A program made the position numbers and the translations under genes. A stretch of 64,000 nucleotides of DNA from Liolophura sinensis (lineage: Eukaryota; Mollusca; Polyplacophora; Chitonida; Chitonidae), in contig NC_088302.1 of the NCBI RefSeq assembly GCF_032854445.1, positions 51,366,046 to 51,430,045 of the forward strand, written 5' to 3'. Below the pieces are notes generated by a model. That model saw nothing but the letters and a program-made list of their open reading frames with translations. It was not told the origin of the DNA and did no database searches. The first letter of the stretch is position 1, and each line of letters starts with the position of its first letter. Of the stretch, positions 60,243-64,000 are shown piece by piece.

Positions 60243-60950
60243 TCACTCAGAAATTATATGATTTTCTTCACAAACACAACACTTGATTAAATTTGGACGC
60301 ATTTGATTTGAGTATCCCCTTTTTTTATCCTTCTGCCGATGGTGATCAGCTTTACTTCCACCTGTCTGAATATCCCCAAAATCGGGATCCGACTCAGCGC
60401 TTACCTGCTCCCTGATAAGATCACTTACCTGAATTAAAGTCGGGATTTCCTCTCTCTCCGGAATGTCCTCAACCATACACTTCCACTTACCTATTAGCCA
60501 GTCTGTTAGACGTCTCGCTACCTGGCGAAGGATTTCACTGGAATTTATGTCAGTCTGAGTCCACTGAAATTTGAAATACAATCACATTAACGCAATCCTA
60601 CTTGATTAACCAAACTGTACTTTAAGACATTTCAAAGATGTCGAATAGATTATGCCGCAAGCGCCTAGACCAGAAATCGCGCACTTAGCATCACCTATAA
60701 GATGTATGCGCAACTATACCATTCTCATGTCATCAGTTAAATGTGCCTTATTGTGAATGTGAATTTTGAATCTTTCGATAAAATCTGCATAATTCAAAGG
60801 ATTACCATCAAATGTATCAAGTTTTATGGTAGGAATGACTTTACTAGCTTCTAGCTTGTACAAAGCTTCACTAATTGGCATTTCTCTAACAGACTGTGGC
60901 AGTACAGTTTCTCAAGAATGCATCGCATTCTGCGCTTATTCTGATCTGCG
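60243..60950 (-). pseudogene. BEL/Pao gag
   Basis: KVIPTIKLDTFDGNPLNYAD with FIERFKIHIHN near 60770-60850 is the DUF1759-type capsid segment. 60581-60243 ends in CCVCEENH, part of a zinc knuckle, after a basic region. Frameshifts separate them. Confidence 0.75.
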
Positions 60951-61196
60951 CCTTCCAGAGATTGTCGCAGAAAATTAATGGCTCTGATAATTCATCTTCT
61001 TAAATTTCTGTCTGGTCGTCATGGTGACCATTGACGGCAACATTCAGTTGACCTGTCAGATTGTCTTTTTCACCCGACAGTGTATTACTGCCCTGCACAC
61101 TGCTGTGTTGCTCATCTTTCATGACTGTCCCACCCTCGCCAAAGTCCAACCTACATATATTGCCTCTGTTTTGGCTCAGACCAGACTTCAGAAATT

Positions 61197-61733
61197 TGGT
61201 TGAGAGGGTAATCCTGACTGATAAAAATGCCCAGTAGGAGAGAAGTTTTAAGGAACAGAGTTCGTTAAAATGCAGAAATACGAAATATCAGAACGGCGAT
61301 ACAGAATTAAATCAAATCCACATCGCGCTCACCTGTTACTATATAATAAATAGTTAAGCCAAATAATAGTCAATCAGACCAAAACAACTGTGTACGTAAG
61401 TAAACATCGAAATTTTTCCATCATATTACATTACATTACAGACAAAAAAAAAACCATCATTATCTTGCAAACCCTGTGAAGGTATATAACATGAAGATCC
61501 TCCACAATCTAATTTAAATTTATCCACTAAAACAACCATTCAAATTTTCTGGTTTACTAATCAAAGTAACAAATTTCGCGTAGACTTAATCAAATTCTGT
61601 TACTTCAATAAAATACCATTTCGGGTGGGGGGGGGGGGGGGTTCGGGTGCGTGGAAGGGCAACTCATATGTAATATAATCTAAGCACTCGGCATTATGCC
61701 ACAACAGGGCTATATATCATACAAATCACTGCG
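61197..61733 (-). repeat. BEL 5' LTR
   Basis: It aligns with 51743-52306. A run of about 17 G at 61626 is absent from the other LTR, so it arose after insertion. Confidence 0.72.
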
Positions 61734-61917
61734 CAGTCGCGCCAAGGGATATAACTCAAACACTCCGTTCTGTCTATTCTCAAGTACATGTATATGATTC
61801 ATAGCCTTTATACTCACGTAAATGACAGGTTCGAGTGCTTATGGGTTTGAGGTTTAATATTGGACATTTGGTAAAAGAAATTATTTGTGTGGACAAGATT
61901 TAGACATGGCTTGGCAG

Positions 61918-62036
61918 CAGTCAGTTCTTATCCGGTCGTACATACATGGGAATGTGGCAGCAACCTGCGGATAGTCGTGGGTTTCCTTAGGCTCCTGTGA
62001 GCGGTTCATTCATATCAGTGAAATATTCTTGAGTTC
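61918..62036 (+). mobile_element. SINE family 1 fragment
   Basis: TGTGGCAGCAACCTGCGGAT, AGTCGTGGGTTTCC and GTGAAATATTCTTGAGT match the body and tail. The head is lost. Confidence 0.75.
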
Positions 62037-62045
62037 AGTATTAGA

Positions 62046-62256
62046 GAGAGCCAGTATTATGGTGGGAGGAAACCGGGTAGTGTCCGGGGGAAACCCACGA
62101 TCATCCGCAGGTTATTGGCAGACCTTCCCACCTACGGCCGGAGAAGAAGCCAGCCTGAGCTGGACTTGAACTCACAGCGACCACATTGGTGAGAAGCTCC
62201 TGTGTCATTACGTCGCGCTAGCGCACTAACCATCTGAACCACTGAGGCCCCGTGTA
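62046..62256 (-). mobile_element. SINE family 1, inverted copy
   Basis: Plus-sense CAGTATTATGGTGGGAGGAA is the body, GAGCTGGACTTGAACTCACA the B box, and CTAACCATCTGAACCACTGA the A box of the reversed head. It lies tail to tail with the fragment at 61918-62036. Confidence 0.85.
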
Positions 62257-64000
62257 AGAATAATAGTGACACGTTTCAATGCAAATTTACAAATGTACCC
62301 TAAGCAGTCAAGTGCATGCCTGAATGCAAAACGCATGCGTGGTACTGGCGTGTTTATTCGATTGTGAAGACATGCTATACAGGTAAGTGTATTCCTTCTT
62401 GATCCACATAAATATGCAGTCGTATATTTGCAAAAATATCAACACGAACTGCGCTGGAAATACATGTATTTCCTTGTTCATTTGATTAGTTCTGACCATA
62501 ATAGGGCTGCCGTACTGTCGATGTGGAGTTATAAGCCATAATATTCAATGATTTTTTAAGCATACATGGAGGTCTATAATTATACTGACGTCAGGCCATT
62601 AAAAAATAAAGGATTGCGGGACATCTGAAGAAATTTGAATTGAATATGATAAAATGTTACTCCAAAAGTTAGGAAGATATTAAGATACAGGTAGCAACTA
62701 TACAGTTGGTGTAAATAATGGAAACTGTCTAATGTCATACAAAAACACACAGGAATATGGACAACGAAGTAGGAAAAAAATGGTTCCACTCGAATGTAAG
62801 CTATATACATACATAGAGGTTTTAAAAGCTAATAGGTTTTTAAAACACCAAGAAACCCAGTGCTAAAGTTACAGTGGTGTTGGTGGGGGTTGGGGTGGAG
62901 ATGAGCGCGAGGGTTGTTTGAATAATGCTGTAATTTTCAGGGTGTAATGGTCTGAATTATACATTTCTCTTTGTTTATTATACACGGCATTGATTCTACT
63001 CTGCAATATCTCGCAGCTAAATATGGCGTTCTTTATCTCTAATCCTCGATGATCAAATTATCGGGGAGTAAATTATACTATACCTTACAGCGTTTTTCTC
63101 CTAAGGCACGGCTTGTTTGTAATAATACATTCTGTGTTTTATTAAAGGTGTGTTGAAAGAAAAACGTAACGAACTTAAAACAGGTTGCATGTATAAAACT
63201 CCTTGAAATGGCGATTGCAAAGGGAACGTTTGTTGGAACAATTATATTTCGATTAGCGGAATGTGTTTTAAACCAAACTGACACAGCGTCGACGTCAATC
63301 TCATGTGAATTTAAAGACTTTACTGTTGGCGTAGAATGTTGATGGATCCCTGACAGGTTCTCACAATAAAAGGATACGCCATACCCTTGTAGGTCAGTTC
63401 TCAGTACAGTTACATTTGGTAAACTATGCGTCGTGCCTCTTGTCTTCTTTTACGGGAAGATACTGTTGTGATGTAACTAAAATTTTGTTGAGAGAACCTC
63501 AAGAGACGGTGTGACCAAAATCCGACAAACAGACTATGCCATACTAACCGTGTGTGATATAATAATCATCGCTGATAATGGGTCAAAAGTAGAATGCATC
63601 GATTCAAGTTGGATTGTTAGGCAATCCCGGGAAAGCCTAAGGAACACTTTCCATTGAAATGGCTAATCGGTGTGCATGGATTTTCTCTGTACGGCAGGAA
63701 ATGCTGAAAATTATCTACTTGCTAATCTCATGGAATATTTTATCAGGAAATAACAACCTGCCTTTGCGTCATCATTGGTATACATTATCAGTTAAAGAGG
63801 CTGCCTACCAAAGACATCAACACAAATGGAATCTAACTTTACAGTTATTTTAGAATAGCTCAAATAATTACCTGTCACAAAGCATCAGCCTGCGACGTGT
63901 TACCGTTCAAAATTGGTAATCAAGTTCCTAAAGATTATAAAGCGGTTCCCATTACAAGTTGTTTAACTTGAAAACCATTTTAACGCTATAAATAGTACAG
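62257..64000. other. Stretch without recognisable genes
   Basis: Short open frames only. Nothing recognised up to the window edge. Confidence 0.5.

Larger units (their letters stand above)
51743..61735 (-). mobile_element. BEL/Pao LTR retrotransposon, split by later insertions
   Basis: The LTRs are 51743 to about 52306 and 61197 to about 61733, diverged but alignable throughout (for example TAATAGTCAATTAAACCA against TAATAGTCAATCAGACCA). Reading on the minus strand: gag (60240-60950), protease (about 59230-60120), RT front (58844-59122), an insertion (54250-58843), RNase H (53699-54247) and integrase (52650-53539). The RT core is missing. Many frameshifts and stops make it an old, dead copy. 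Confidence 0.82.

Overview
This is animal (metazoan) nuclear DNA. Its genes are split by GT-AG introns, it carries many minisatellites, and it is loaded with tRNA-derived SINEs, LINEs and three kinds of LTR retrotransposon. The SINE families, the molluscan flavour of the repeats and the protein matches suggest a lophotrochozoan, most likely a mollusc. That placement is inference from memory of such repeats.

Three host genes can be read. (1) 1195-4688, plus strand: a four-exon GM2 ganglioside activator (GM2A-like, 223 residues), a secreted or lysosomal glycolipid-transfer protein of the ML fold, with a TATA box and GC box upstream. (2) 7616-22833, minus strand: a complete 11-exon cyclophilin-40 gene (PPID, 369 residues; the human protein has 370), an HSP90 co-chaperone with a cyclophilin domain and TPRs. 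(3) 47335-50147, plus strand: a four-exon ankyrin-repeat protein with a C-terminal SOCS box (ASB family), a predicted substrate receptor of a Cullin-5 ubiquitin ligase. They look unrelated in function.

The most unusual feature is in the introns of the cyclophilin-40 gene. Intron 4 holds about 43 tandem copies of a 64/66-bp unit. The unit is the 3' splice junction of exon 5 itself: 39 nt of intron end, the CAG acceptor and the first 27 nt of the exon. Intron 2 (exon 3 junction, 60-76-bp units) and intron 8 (exon 9 junction, a few decayed copies) show the same pattern. The gene seems to have grown repeatedly by tandem duplication across intron-exon boundaries, leaving dozens of decoy acceptors.

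The rest is mainly nested retroelements. From 31.9 to 37.9 kb, a CR1/Jockey-like LINE is split by a minus-strand Copia element (LTRs 32398-32614 and 35546-35760). From 39.2 to 43.8 kb lies a Gypsy-type element with the Gmr1-like order protease-integrase-RT-RNase H; it has a SINE inserted in its ORF and a deletion joining integrase to RNase H. From 51.7 to 61.7 kb, a minus-strand BEL/Pao element is split by a minus-strand I/Jockey-type LINE and a SINE. All three LTR elements have lost the reverse transcriptase core and cannot be autonomous. A broken C48 (Ulp1-like) protease gene, probably transposon-derived, lies at 25.9-26.5 kb. The remaining stretches hold minisatellites, SINE fragments or nothing I can recognise.
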